A stretch of 21,707 nt of DNA from Bacteroidota bacterium (lineage in GTDB: Bacteria; Bacteroidota; Bacteroidia; Chitinophagales; Chitinophagaceae), in contig JAEZIL010000311.1 of assembly GCA_023436685.1 (NCBI GenBank), forward strand, positions 1 to 21,707, written 5' to 3'. Under the pieces are notes generated by a model. The model saw only the letters and a list, made by a program, of their open reading frames with translations. It was not told the DNA's origin and did not search any database. The position numbers and the translations under genes were made by a program. Below, piece by piece: positions 14,838 through 21,707 of the stretch (position 1 is its first letter; every line of letters begins with the position of its first letter).

Positions 14838-16427
14838 ATGCTTATTCTTCAAAACGTATCATATTCTCATCCTGATAAGGATGTACTCTTTACACACATT
14901 GATATAGCTGTAAACAAGCACGATAAAATTGCGCTTACAGGCAATAATGGTACAGGTAAATCTACCTTGCTAAAGCTAATGGCAGGTATTATGCTTCCTG
15001 CTTCAGGCATTGTGAAAGCAGATAGCCGGCCATATTATGTGCCGCAGCTAACAGGCCAATACAACAGCTATACTATTGCACAGGCACTAGGTATTGCTGA
15101 CAAACTGAATGCACTGCAACAAATATTAAATGGCGATGTTACCGAAGCGAATATGGCCATACTTAACGATGACTGGACCATTGAGGAGCGTAGTGAAGAG
15201 GCTATGGCGCACTGGCAATTGACCGGCTATAGGCTGCACCAGAAAATGGATGCACTTAGCGGTGGTGAAAAAACCAAAGTATTGCTGGCAGGTATTGCAA
15301 TTCATAAGCCCGATATTGTACTGCTGGATGAGCCCAGTAATCATTTAGATACAGCTGCGCGACAATTGTTGTATGAATACATTGCAACCACTGGCCATAC
15401 ATTGGTTGTGGTCAGTCACGACCGTAGTTTATTAAACCTGCTACCTCTTACCTGGGAGTTAAGTGCGAAGGGTATTAGTATATACGGTGGCAATTATGAT
15501 TTTTATACCGAACAAAAGAAAATACAGGTTAATGCATTTAACAGCGAATTGAAAGCTAAAGAAAAAGAACTGCGTAAAGCACGCGAAACAGAACGAGAGG
15601 CTATAGAGCGTAAGCAAAAGCTGGATGCAAGGGCCCGGAAGATGCAGGACAAGGCAGGTGTGCCTACAATAGCATTGAATACTTTACGGAACAATGCTGA
15701 GAAAAGCACAAGCCGCATAAAAGAAACCCATAGCGAAAAAACCGGTATTATATCGGGCGAAGTTGCAAGGATGCGTAAAGAGCTGCCTGGCACTGATAAG
15801 ATGAAAATAGGATTTGATGATACTGAACTTCACACGGGTAAAATTCTGGCAACATTGAGGGGTGTAAATTTCGCTTACAATGGCAATTGGCTTTGGCCAT
15901 CAGCATTAGACTTTACAATAATCAGCGGTAAACGAATTTCTATAAAAGGAGATAATGGTTCCGGGAAAACCACCTTAATAAAAATTTTGCTGGGTGTGTT
16001 AACGCCACAAAAAGGAACGGTTACCCGTTGTGCAGAACATGTTCTTTATATTGACCAGGACTATTCATTGATAAATAATGAGCGCACAGTTTACGAACAA
16101 GTGCTGCAGTATAACTCGGGAAATATGCAGGAGCATGAATTGAAAAGTAAGCTAACACATTTCCTTTTTACTAAATCATATTGGGGCAAACTATGCAACA
16201 CCTTAAGTGGTGGTGAAAGAATGCGCCTGATGTTGTGTTGCCTGACCGTAACCGGCAATGTGCCCGATTTGATAATATTGGATGAGCCTACTAATAACCT
16301 GGATATTCAAAACGTTGATATTTTAACAAACGCTATCAATGAATATAAAGGGGCTGTGATCGCTGTTTCTCACGATGCTTATTTTCTTCAGCAAATAGAT
16401 GTGGCAGAATATATAGAGCTCAAATAG
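14838..16427 (+). CDS. ABC-F family ATPase (translation factor or ribosome-protection type)
   Basis: A 529-aa protein with two ABC ATPase domains and no membrane segments. Domain 1: Walker A GNNGTGKST (35-43), signature LSGGE (140-144), Walker B IVLLDEPSNHLD (160-171), H-switch SHD (193-195). Linker: a charged stretch, about 225-320, rich in Lys, Arg and Glu, the P-site tRNA interaction motif region. Domain 2: GDNGSGKTT (371-379), LSGGE (456-460), LIILDEPTNNLD (478-489), SHD (511-513). All ATPase residues are present. ABC-F proteins bind the ribosomal E site; family members act in translation quality control or displace ribosome antibiotics. Sequence alone does not say which. A resistance role is possible because it is a single-gene unit with its own promoter and leader. 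Confidence 0.92.
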   Translation: MLILQNVSYSHPDKDVLFTHIDIAVNKHDKIALTGNNGTGKSTLLKLMAGIMLPASGIVKADSRPYYVPQLTGQYNSYTIAQALGIADKLNALQQILNGDVTEANMAILNDDWTIEERSEEAMAHWQLTGYRLHQKMDALSGGEKTKVLLAGIAIHKPDIVLLDEPSNHLDTAARQLLYEYIATTGHTLVVVSHDRSLLNLLPLTWELSAKGISIYGGNYDFYTEQKKIQVNAFNSELKAKEKELRKARETEREAIERKQKLDARARKMQDKAGVPTIALNTLRNNAEKSTSRIKETHSEKTGIISGEVARMRKELPGTDKMKIGFDDTELHTGKILATLRGVNFAYNGNWLWPSALDFTIISGKRISIKGDNGSGKTTLIKILLGVLTPQKGTVTRCAEHVLYIDQDYSLINNERTVYEQVLQYNSGNMQEHELKSKLTHFLFTKSYWGKLCNTLSGGERMRLMLCCLTVTGNVPDLIILDEPTNNLDIQNVDILTNAINEYKGAVIAVSHDAYFLQQIDVAEYIELK

Positions 16428-16437
16428 AAAAACAAAA

Positions 16438-16459
16438 AAGCCGCATAAACATGCGGCTT
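16438..16459. terminator. Intrinsic terminator, strongest for the - strand gene
   Basis: Perfect 9-bp stem AAGCCGCAT (16438-16446), loop AAAC, ATGCGGCTT (16451-16459). On the - strand the stem is followed by a T-rich run (complement of the A-run at 16428-16439), giving a classic Rho-independent terminator for the 185-aa secreted protein gene. On the + strand, after the ABC-F stop at 16427, the downstream T-run is poor, so it is weaker there. Confidence 0.85.
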
Positions 16460-16480
16460 CACATTTTACCCATTTACGTA

Positions 16481-17038
16481 TTAGTAACTGTAACCTATAC
16501 CTTTCTTTATCGATTGTACCTGTCCAAAGCCACCTCCTTCATCACTTTTCCTGTCTATATCTTTATCCAGGGTGATGTACACAAATTCACACCCTTGGGC
16601 AGCGGCATCCATTTTTAGCTTTTTTAACGCAGTCTTATCGCTTCCTTCGCCTGTGCGGTAGTTAATAAAAGCCGTTTTACCTTTTACTTCATTTCTTCGT
16701 TGCAAGCCGGCTATTTCATCGGTATTTTGAATGATAAGTACGTTTTCCCAATCTTCTACCGACCTTACTTTTACCTTTGGTGTTACCTGCTGTATACGAC
16801 CACTTTTACCAAACACTACTTTTTCTACTGCATACTTTCCAAGCGATTGTTGCATGTCTTCATTATCGTAACTAAATACTACCGTCTGCTCTGCTATTCT
16901 ATACACCTTGCCTGTAACTATATTGCCATTGTGCAGATAAATAGAATCACTTTGCGCATTGGCCGTAAATACTGCCAATAGGCCTGCCACCAGCAGTAGT
17001 GTTAGTTTAATACCCAGATACTTAAGTCTTTCTTTCAT
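16481..17038 (-). CDS. Secreted protein of unknown function, 185 aa
   Basis: The frame extends 40 codons upstream, but ATG 17038 is chosen because it starts a standard Sec signal peptide: basic MKERLKYLGIK, a Leu/Val/Ala core, and cleavage after ANA near residue 28. The mature part begins with DSIYLHNGNIVTGKVYRI, a pattern common in Bacteroidota secreted proteins where an NG-x-x-x-G-K turn starts a small beta-barrel-like repeat (family resemblance from memory, uncertain). A middle segment holds VRSVEDWENVLI, and the C-terminal part has TALKKLKMDAAAQGCEFVYITLD, reminiscent of small envelope proteins of the YbjQ/DUF4156 style. One Cys in the mature chain. Periplasmic location is likely. It is divergent from the EamA transporter and has its own terminator. 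Confidence 0.75.
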   Translation of the reverse strand: MKERLKYLGIKLTLLLVAGLLAVFTANAQSDSIYLHNGNIVTGKVYRIAEQTVVFSYDNEDMQQSLGKYAVEKVVFGKSGRIQQVTPKVKVRSVEDWENVLIIQNTDEIAGLQRRNEVKGKTAFINYRTGEGSDKTALKKLKMDAAAQGCEFVYITLDKDIDRKSDEGGGFGQVQSIKKGIGYSY

Positions 17039-17087
17039 ATTTTTCTGTTTTTCGTGTATACTATCTAAACGCAAGGCATTATGTTTT

Positions 17088-17138
17088 CCCCTACGCGGGG
17101 TAAAAAATTTTTCACAGCCTCTAGCATTTGTACCTTCG
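17088..17138. promoter_or_regulatory. Palindrome and promoter between divergent genes
   Basis: Between the secreted protein gene (-) and the transporter gene (+) lies CCCC-TACGC-GGGG (17088-17100), flanked by T-rich and A-rich arms that extend the pairing with one bulge. Downstream is TACCTTCG (17131-17138), one base from TAnnTTTG, with a T-run at 17108-17112 in the -33 place (18-nt spacing). Transcription would start at about the transporter's GTG. The palindrome is suitably placed to be an operator for one or both genes. Confidence 0.4.
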
Positions 17139-17142
17139 CGCC

Positions 17143-18051
17143 GTGAATTCGAAAACAAAAGCGCATCTGGCGTTGATAGGTGCCAATCTTTTTTACGGAG
17201 CAGGTTTTACTGTGGCAAAAACCGTAATGCCCCGGTTGATAGAACCACTTGGTTTTATTACTATACGGGTAGGTATTACTATGCTATTGTTTTGGCTTAG
17301 TTACCTGGGTGGGAAAAAGTACCAGGCAAAGATTGAGCGTAAAGATTGGCTATTGCTTGTTTTAGGAGGACTTTTTGGCGTGGCGCTCAACCAAATGCTG
17401 TTTTTTATGGGCCTCAACCTTACATTTCCTATTCACGCTTCGCTTATTATGATGAGTACCCCTTTGCTTATTACACTTATATCTATTGTAATACTGAAGC
17501 AAAAGCTGGGGTTGGATAAATACTTTGGCCTTTTGCTGGGTATAGGCGGCGCTATATTGTTAATGAGCGCCGGTAAAGAATTGACGATGACAGGTAGCTC
17601 AGCCCTGGGCGATATGCTGGTGTTGCTTAATGCGGCATCTTATGCCATTTACCTTGTTATGATTAAGCCGCTGATGTTGCGCTACAGGCCTATAGTAGTT
17701 ATACGATGGGTGTTTTTTTTCGGGTTCCTCTTTGTGCTGCCATTCGGCGGCGGGCAATTCGCAGTCATTAATTGGTCAGCATTTACCGGCCTCGATATAT
17801 TGGCTGTGGCTTTTATTGTTATATGCACTACGTTCTTTACCTATTTATGGAATATGTATGCCTTGCAACATATTACGCCCGCTACAGCAGGTGCCTATAT
17901 ATATCTGCAGCCTATTTTTGCAGCTATCATTTCCATAATTTTTATTGATGAATCGTTGACACTCATTAAAACGCTGGCTACATTAATGATATTCTTTGGT
18001 GTTTACCTGGTCAATTTCGGCCTTAAAAAGAAAGAAGCTACAATAAATTAA
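17143..18051 (+). CDS. EamA/DMT family transporter
   Basis: An integral inner-membrane protein of 302 aa with two EamA repeats, each of about five helices. Repeat 1 starts at HLALIGANLFYGAGFTVAK and includes RVGITMLLFWLSYL and PIHASLIMMSTPLLITLI; repeat 2 includes GDMLVLLNAASYAIYLVMIKP and ends with PATAGAYIYLQPIFAAIISI, the typical motif of the ninth helix. The family exports amino acids, sugars, metabolites or drugs; the substrate is unknown. A TTG at 17128 also opens the frame, but it lies upstream of the probable -7 element, so GTG 17143 is the better start, and the mRNA would then be leaderless or nearly so. Confidence 0.87.
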   Translation: MNSKTKAHLALIGANLFYGAGFTVAKTVMPRLIEPLGFITIRVGITMLLFWLSYLGGKKYQAKIERKDWLLLVLGGLFGVALNQMLFFMGLNLTFPIHASLIMMSTPLLITLISIVILKQKLGLDKYFGLLLGIGGAILLMSAGKELTMTGSSALGDMLVLLNAASYAIYLVMIKPLMLRYRPIVVIRWVFFFGFLFVLPFGGGQFAVINWSAFTGLDILAVAFIVICTTFFTYLWNMYALQHITPATAGAYIYLQPIFAAIISIIFIDESLTLIKTLATLMIFFGVYLVNFGLKKKEATIN

Positions 18052-18252
18052 TTTATTGTATATTTGCTATGTTGAAAAGTGTAGTGACGTGATTAGAATT
18101 GCTAAGTTTCGCAAAAAATGACAAACGACATTTCAACCCTGAAATACACTGCTGACAAGCACTTTAGTCGCTAATTGTCGCACGAAATTTTTTTATTTTC
18201 TTTGAAACTTAGCAAAACTTAACAACAGATACAGAAGTTTATAATGCGTCGT
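18052..18252. other. Convergent intergenic stretch with distant inverted repeats
   Basis: This 201-bp gap between the transporter (+) and tamL (-) holds no good ORF. It contains TATATTTG (18059-18066), an exact -7 match on the + strand without a -33 partner; a 12-bp perfect inverted repeat TTGCTAAGTTTC (18099-18110) and GAAACTTAGCAA (18204-18215) whose outer ends span 117 bp; a small hairpin ATTTCA-ACCC-TGAAAT (18130-18145); and a T-run at 18188-18194. It could be a small RNA gene, a miniature mobile-element relic, or just terminators for the two genes. Confidence 0.4.
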
Positions 18253-20682
18253 TTAGAACGGATAGCCAATACCCAGGTTGAAGACCAGGTTCTGTTTCCT
18301 CCATTGCGGGTCGCTAAAGTTGATCTGGTCAAACACCCAGGCGTCGTTCCGTATAATGGTGCCATCTGCTGCCTTCTGTTCCAGTAGCCATGGTTTGCGT
18401 ACGGGCATACCCAGGTCAAGGCGCAGTACCAGTATGTTGAAGTCGAACCGAAGGCCTACACCTACGTTCACCGCCAGCTGCTTCAGGAACTCACTGGCCT
18501 TGAACGCGCCACCGGGAAAGAGGGCAGTACTATCACTATCGCCCGGCCAGTTGCGGTAGGTCCAGATGTTGCCCGCGTCAACAAACACTGCCCCATGAAG
18601 GAACTGGTACAGTTGTGCACGCAACTCGGTGTTCAGTTCCAGCTTCATATCGCCTGAGGTTTCAATGAAGCGCGATTTGATCGTATTGTCATTAGGGTCC
18701 TGGTGGAATAGGCCCGGCCCCACCAACCTTGAAGGGAAGCCACGAAGGCTGCTGTTACCCCCGCTGTAGAACTGCTTAACATTGGGTAGTGTACCGGAGT
18801 TGCCATAGGGAATACCCAGCCCTATCAACAAGCGGTTTGCCCATATTGAGTGGGGGTTAGCACCATAGTTGCGGTAGTAACGGAAGTCGGTTTGGATCTT
18901 GGCATACTGTGCATATGCTGCACCAAAGATCTTCCGTGGGTCGCCGTTACGGGTATCATCAAGGTTACTGCCTTGTATAAGGCCCAGTATATTGCCCGAT
19001 AGGTCTACCAGGCCATCAAAGTAGAAGTCGCTGCGGTTGGGTGCACCTGCGCCACGTGTGTTATAGGTAAACTGGTAAGTAGGGCCTATGATCAGGCCAT
19101 TGAATATAAGATTGCTGTAGTTGTAAGGCAATACAGTATCCTTATTAAGTGTATCGGTATTTACATAGGTTATGTTGATGGGGAAAAACTGATGTTCTTT
19201 ACGCACATCCTCCTTCCATTGAAAGCCATACCCTGCTTTGAATGAGTGTAAGAGATACAGGTCTTTCCGTAGCAGCACATTATAGCCTGCATTGATAGTA
19301 GTACGAGGCACAAACAAGCTGGAAGACCTTATATTGACAAACGGCACTACAAAGCGCGGGAAAGTAAGGCTTGGTTCAATGCCAAACTGGTAAGTGTTGG
19401 GGCGCTTTATACCTCCGCCAAACTGGGTTTCGAATCCGGCTGTACCTTTTATGGCAAACAGCTCTGCACCACGGAAGGTGTTACGGTTGCGCCAGCTGAG
19501 GCCCAGTTGAGAACCTACTCTGCTATCGTTCTTAGTGTAGCCGCCCAACTCGGCACGGAGTGATTTCTTAGGGAAAGGTGTAAGGTTGTAATATACGTCC
19601 AGCAGGTTATCACCAACGGGGTTAAACTCATTCTTCACAAACTTGAAAGTACCCATGTTGATGAGCCTGTTAAGCGCTATGTTCTGGTCAGTTCTGTTAT
19701 AGGGGTCGCCGGGATAGAACTGCATGGCCTGAGTAAAGATGACGGGTTTATACATTTTTGTATTACCTACTATAAAGTATCGTTCGTAGAACAAGGTATC
19801 GTTCGTGTTCCTGCGCCTGCGGGCTATACGGCCAACTGTATCGGTTTCACGTACCCGACGATTGCCAAACCTGCCCATGCCCAGGCGGTAGTTTGGGTTT
19901 ATGAATACATTGTTGATATAGTAAATGTTGCCTGCTTCTTCTGGTATGTCATCTTTGACGGCTACGTACATATCAACTTTATGTTCGCCTACGCTGCTGT
20001 CAACACGCACTATGATATGATCTGGAGTGAAGTAGTAGTAGCCACGTTCTTTCAGAAGCTTATCAATACGGTCGCGTTCGCCTTTTATAAGGTCAAGATT
20101 GTAAGGTGCGTCTACCTTTAATAAGGTCTTCTCTTGCAGGTCTATAAGGTCTTTCGATACCTGGCGGCCATCATCTACGAAGCTTACGACACGTATCTTG
20201 TATTGCGGGCCGGTAAGTACATCAAAACGAGATCTGGATTTGCGTTTTGTTTCATTTGTTTTTAACTCGCCAGTGACAGAAGGGTAAAAGAAGCCTCTAT
20301 TCTCTAATATGTTAACCAGCAGTTGTCTGTTCTTTTCCATATTGAACTGGCTGGTTAGCACAGGAGGCTCGCCAAACTTCAGTAGCAACTTGCGCAGGCC
20401 TTTAGGCTTACGGGTGCTATCATAGCCCTTAGCCATATTGTATACAGTAAGCTTCAGCCTTATGCCTAAAACTTGCTTATTAGGCCTCGGTAGCACTGCC
20501 TTCGTCAGGTCTCCTTCTAAAACTTTCCGTTCGCGCTTTTCGGCTTCTTTATCTTTGATATCAACATTGCTACCCAGGTACAGGGTTTCGCCTTTGGGTA
20601 AATGCTTGGTATTACTGCATGAAGATGCCATCAGCATAAGAGCTGAAAGCAGTATAAGTATGGGTGTGCCTTTTCGGATCAT
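18253..20682 (-). CDS. tamL: TamL: BamA/TamA-like outer-membrane assembly lipoprotein
   Basis: An 809-aa Omp85-superfamily protein. It begins with a lipoprotein signal (hydrophobic ILILLSALMLMA, lipobox before C22), the mark of the Bacteroidota TamL variant of TamA. Residues about 30-330 form POTRA domains (for example FYPSVTGELKTNE, RIDKLLKERGYYYFTPDHI). From roughly 420 on is the 16-strand surface-antigen (D15-like) barrel, with the conserved loop-6 motif GGNSSLRGF near 640-650. The chain ends GIGYPF, a terminal Phe typical of an outer-membrane beta-signal. With TamB it should help insert or transport outer-membrane proteins or lipids across the envelope. It starts 9 bp after the tamB stop, so the pair form an operon with tamB first. 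Confidence 0.9.
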   Translation of the reverse strand: MIRKGTPILILLSALMLMASSCSNTKHLPKGETLYLGSNVDIKDKEAEKRERKVLEGDLTKAVLPRPNKQVLGIRLKLTVYNMAKGYDSTRKPKGLRKLLLKFGEPPVLTSQFNMEKNRQLLVNILENRGFFYPSVTGELKTNETKRKSRSRFDVLTGPQYKIRVVSFVDDGRQVSKDLIDLQEKTLLKVDAPYNLDLIKGERDRIDKLLKERGYYYFTPDHIIVRVDSSVGEHKVDMYVAVKDDIPEEAGNIYYINNVFINPNYRLGMGRFGNRRVRETDTVGRIARRRRNTNDTLFYERYFIVGNTKMYKPVIFTQAMQFYPGDPYNRTDQNIALNRLINMGTFKFVKNEFNPVGDNLLDVYYNLTPFPKKSLRAELGGYTKNDSRVGSQLGLSWRNRNTFRGAELFAIKGTAGFETQFGGGIKRPNTYQFGIEPSLTFPRFVVPFVNIRSSSLFVPRTTINAGYNVLLRKDLYLLHSFKAGYGFQWKEDVRKEHQFFPINITYVNTDTLNKDTVLPYNYSNLIFNGLIIGPTYQFTYNTRGAGAPNRSDFYFDGLVDLSGNILGLIQGSNLDDTRNGDPRKIFGAAYAQYAKIQTDFRYYRNYGANPHSIWANRLLIGLGIPYGNSGTLPNVKQFYSGGNSSLRGFPSRLVGPGLFHQDPNDNTIKSRFIETSGDMKLELNTELRAQLYQFLHGAVFVDAGNIWTYRNWPGDSDSTALFPGGAFKASEFLKQLAVNVGVGLRFDFNILVLRLDLGMPVRKPWLLEQKAADGTIIRNDAWVFDQINFSDPQWRKQNLVFNLGIGYPF

Positions 20683-20691
20683 GAAATGTGT

Positions 20692-21707
20692 CTAGTTAGC
20701 TGCTCCTTTAGTTGTGCGGTCGTCCGCCTCTGCCTTCTGTATTTCACGGTTGCGTTGCCTGTTCTCACGGTTCTGTTTTCTGTTCCTGAAAACATTTCGG
20801 AACCTGTTATAGTCGAGCGTTACAATGAAATTAGTGCCGGTTTCCACCACATAACCTTGCAATATATCTTCCATTTCATTGCGACGGTATATACGCACCA
20901 TATATCTGCCATCTTGAGACAGTGCATAGTCGGCAGCAAGGTTACCGGGTATAAGGCTTGTAGTCTGGTTGTTATTTTGGTTTTGGCCCTCCAGTTCAAA
21001 ATTGTTACCAACGGTTAGTGTAAGTCTATCATTTAGCAAGCGTTTTGACGCAGCCACGTTAAGATCGGTACGGTTGCGTTTAGTACCTGTTGTATAGTCT
21101 TCAGTGCTTTGCAAATCGAATGTAAGTTCAAGTCCTTGTACCAACTGGTCGGCAAATTTGTTCAATTGCTCTCCAATGAAACGGCTGGCACTTTGACGCA
21201 CCATATACTCTGCGCCACCTCCACCTGCGCCCGATTCGAACGGATTGTCGGATACAAACCGGCCAAGTATCAGTACCGCAAAAACCTGTTTATTCAGTTC
21301 GGATGCGTTGGTACGTATTTGTGATAGCTTAGCCTGCACCAACGACGAGACATCAGATGACACATTCAATGGCTTGTCATCAGGCAATACTACATCGAAG
21401 CCAATTTCAGGTTTCATTAGTGAGCCCTTCATGTTGAGCTTAACCTGGAATGGCAGGCGTTGCTTGTAGTATACCAGTTGTGCGGGGTCGGTTATTTGCT
21501 TCGTTACAAGATCATACGGTGCAATATTAGCATCGTAAATGGCAGTAATGTTTACATCGGCGTTCAGCGGATCTCCGGTAAATGTAATAGTGCTACCACG
21601 TTGTATTCTGAACCTGCGTTTGATCAGGTTATAGTTCAATTCGTAAGCACCGTCGATAAGTTCATAGGCGCCTGTAAGCCCTACTGTACCATCGGGACGT
21701 ACAGTGG
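20692..21707 (-). CDS. tamB: TamB-like translocation/assembly module protein, C-terminal part
   Basis: The frame is open from the stop at 20692 to the right window edge, showing 337 complete codons; the 5' part lies outside (whole TamB proteins in this phylum are usually well over 1000 aa). The edge sequence (GTVGLTGAYELIDGAYELNY) and RFRIQRGSTITFTGDPLNADVNITAIYDA are typical of the TamB C-terminal (DUF490) beta-taco groove, followed by GFDVVLPDD, the conserved LILGRFVSDNPF and the LNDRLTLTVGNNFELEGQ strands. After the last strand (IVTLDYNRFRNVF) comes a highly charged tail of about 30 residues rich in Arg, Asn, Gln and Lys. The TTG at 21639 is an internal Leu codon, not a start. It is anchored in the inner membrane and spans the periplasm to meet TamL (family knowledge). 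Confidence 0.9.
   Translation of the reverse strand, partial: TVRPDGTVGLTGAYELIDGAYELNYNLIKRRFRIQRGSTITFTGDPLNADVNITAIYDANIAPYDLVTKQITDPAQLVYYKQRLPFQVKLNMKGSLMKPEIGFDVVLPDDKPLNVSSDVSSLVQAKLSQIRTNASELNKQVFAVLILGRFVSDNPFESGAGGGGAEYMVRQSASRFIGEQLNKFADQLVQGLELTFDLQSTEDYTTGTKRNRTDLNVAASKRLLNDRLTLTVGNNFELEGQNQNNNQTTSLIPGNLAADYALSQDGRYMVRIYRRNEMEDILQGYVVETGTNFIVTLDYNRFRNVFRNRKQNRENRQRNREIQKAEADDRTTKGAAN

Noticed and set aside
17039..17158. 40-residue N-terminal extension of the secreted protein
   Set aside because: It would bury the signal peptide and runs across the divergent promoter region; ATG 17038 gives a normal Sec signal.
16959..17300. 113-aa open frame on the + strand over the divergent promoter
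   Set aside because: It crosses a palindrome and two real gene starts in a different frame; composition is not protein-like.
21637..21639. TTG as start of a 315-aa protein
   Set aside because: The frame is open to the window edge with TamB-like sequence upstream, so this is an internal Leu codon.

Overview
The window looks like a chromosome segment of a Bacteroidota bacterium, probably of the Chitinophagaceae/Sphingobacteriales type. The reasons are the TAnnTTTG-type -7 promoter elements, the near absence of Shine-Dalgarno sequences, frequent TTG/GTG starts, Tat-dependent ferritin-like (Ferritin_2) proteins, and a TamB-TamL pair whose TamA-like partner is a lipoprotein. No tRNA, rRNA, CRISPR array, transposase or phage gene was seen. 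No gap between genes exceeds 300 bp; the largest gaps (18052-18252 and 12983-13189, each about 200 bp) are described as features.

Region 1 (1-11435, + strand) is an exopolysaccharide/capsule or O-antigen-type glycan cluster. Eight genes from the left edge to 9472 all overlap their neighbour by 4 to 41 nt: GT4 (5' end off-window), a two-part GT2-type protein, GT4, GT4, a Wzy/WaaL-like membrane polymerase or ligase, GT4, a CapK/phenylacetate-CoA-ligase-like adenylate-forming enzyme, and a WbuB-like GT4. After a 97-bp gap with a candidate promoter come a DegT/DnrJ/EryC1/StrS PLP aminotransferase and a small monotopic phosphoglycosyl transferase (PglC-like) that would start the lipid-linked repeat unit. 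The cluster ends at a perfect 18-bp-stem terminator shared with the converging gene. The inferred pathway is: an amino sugar made with the aminotransferase is loaded on undecaprenyl phosphate by the phosphoglycosyl transferase, extended by up to six GTs, possibly decorated through the CapK-like enzyme, then polymerised or ligated by the Wzy-like protein. A flippase, chain-length regulator and export porin are not in the window.

Region 2 (11449-13601, - strand) holds a two-gene operon of Ferritin_2 proteins with twin-arginine signals (the upstream one also a lipoprotein), preceded by a promoter with a palindrome at the predicted transcription start. Upstream lies a small two-gene unit: a 49-aa lipoprotein (13452-13601) and an unrecognised 80-aa protein.

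Region 3 (13632-18051) carries a MurG-like GT-B glycosyltransferase (+), an ABC-F ATPase (+) with a leader of roughly 90 nt, a secreted 185-aa protein of unknown function (-), and an EamA/DMT-family transporter (+), divergent from the secreted protein.

Region 4 (18052-21707) is a 201-bp convergent intergenic stretch with 12-bp inverted repeats 117 bp apart end to end, then the - strand pair TamL (BamA/TamA-like lipoprotein) and the C-terminal part of TamB, which runs off the right edge. On sampled lines the glycan cluster is AT-richer than the tam region, as is common for surface-polysaccharide loci.
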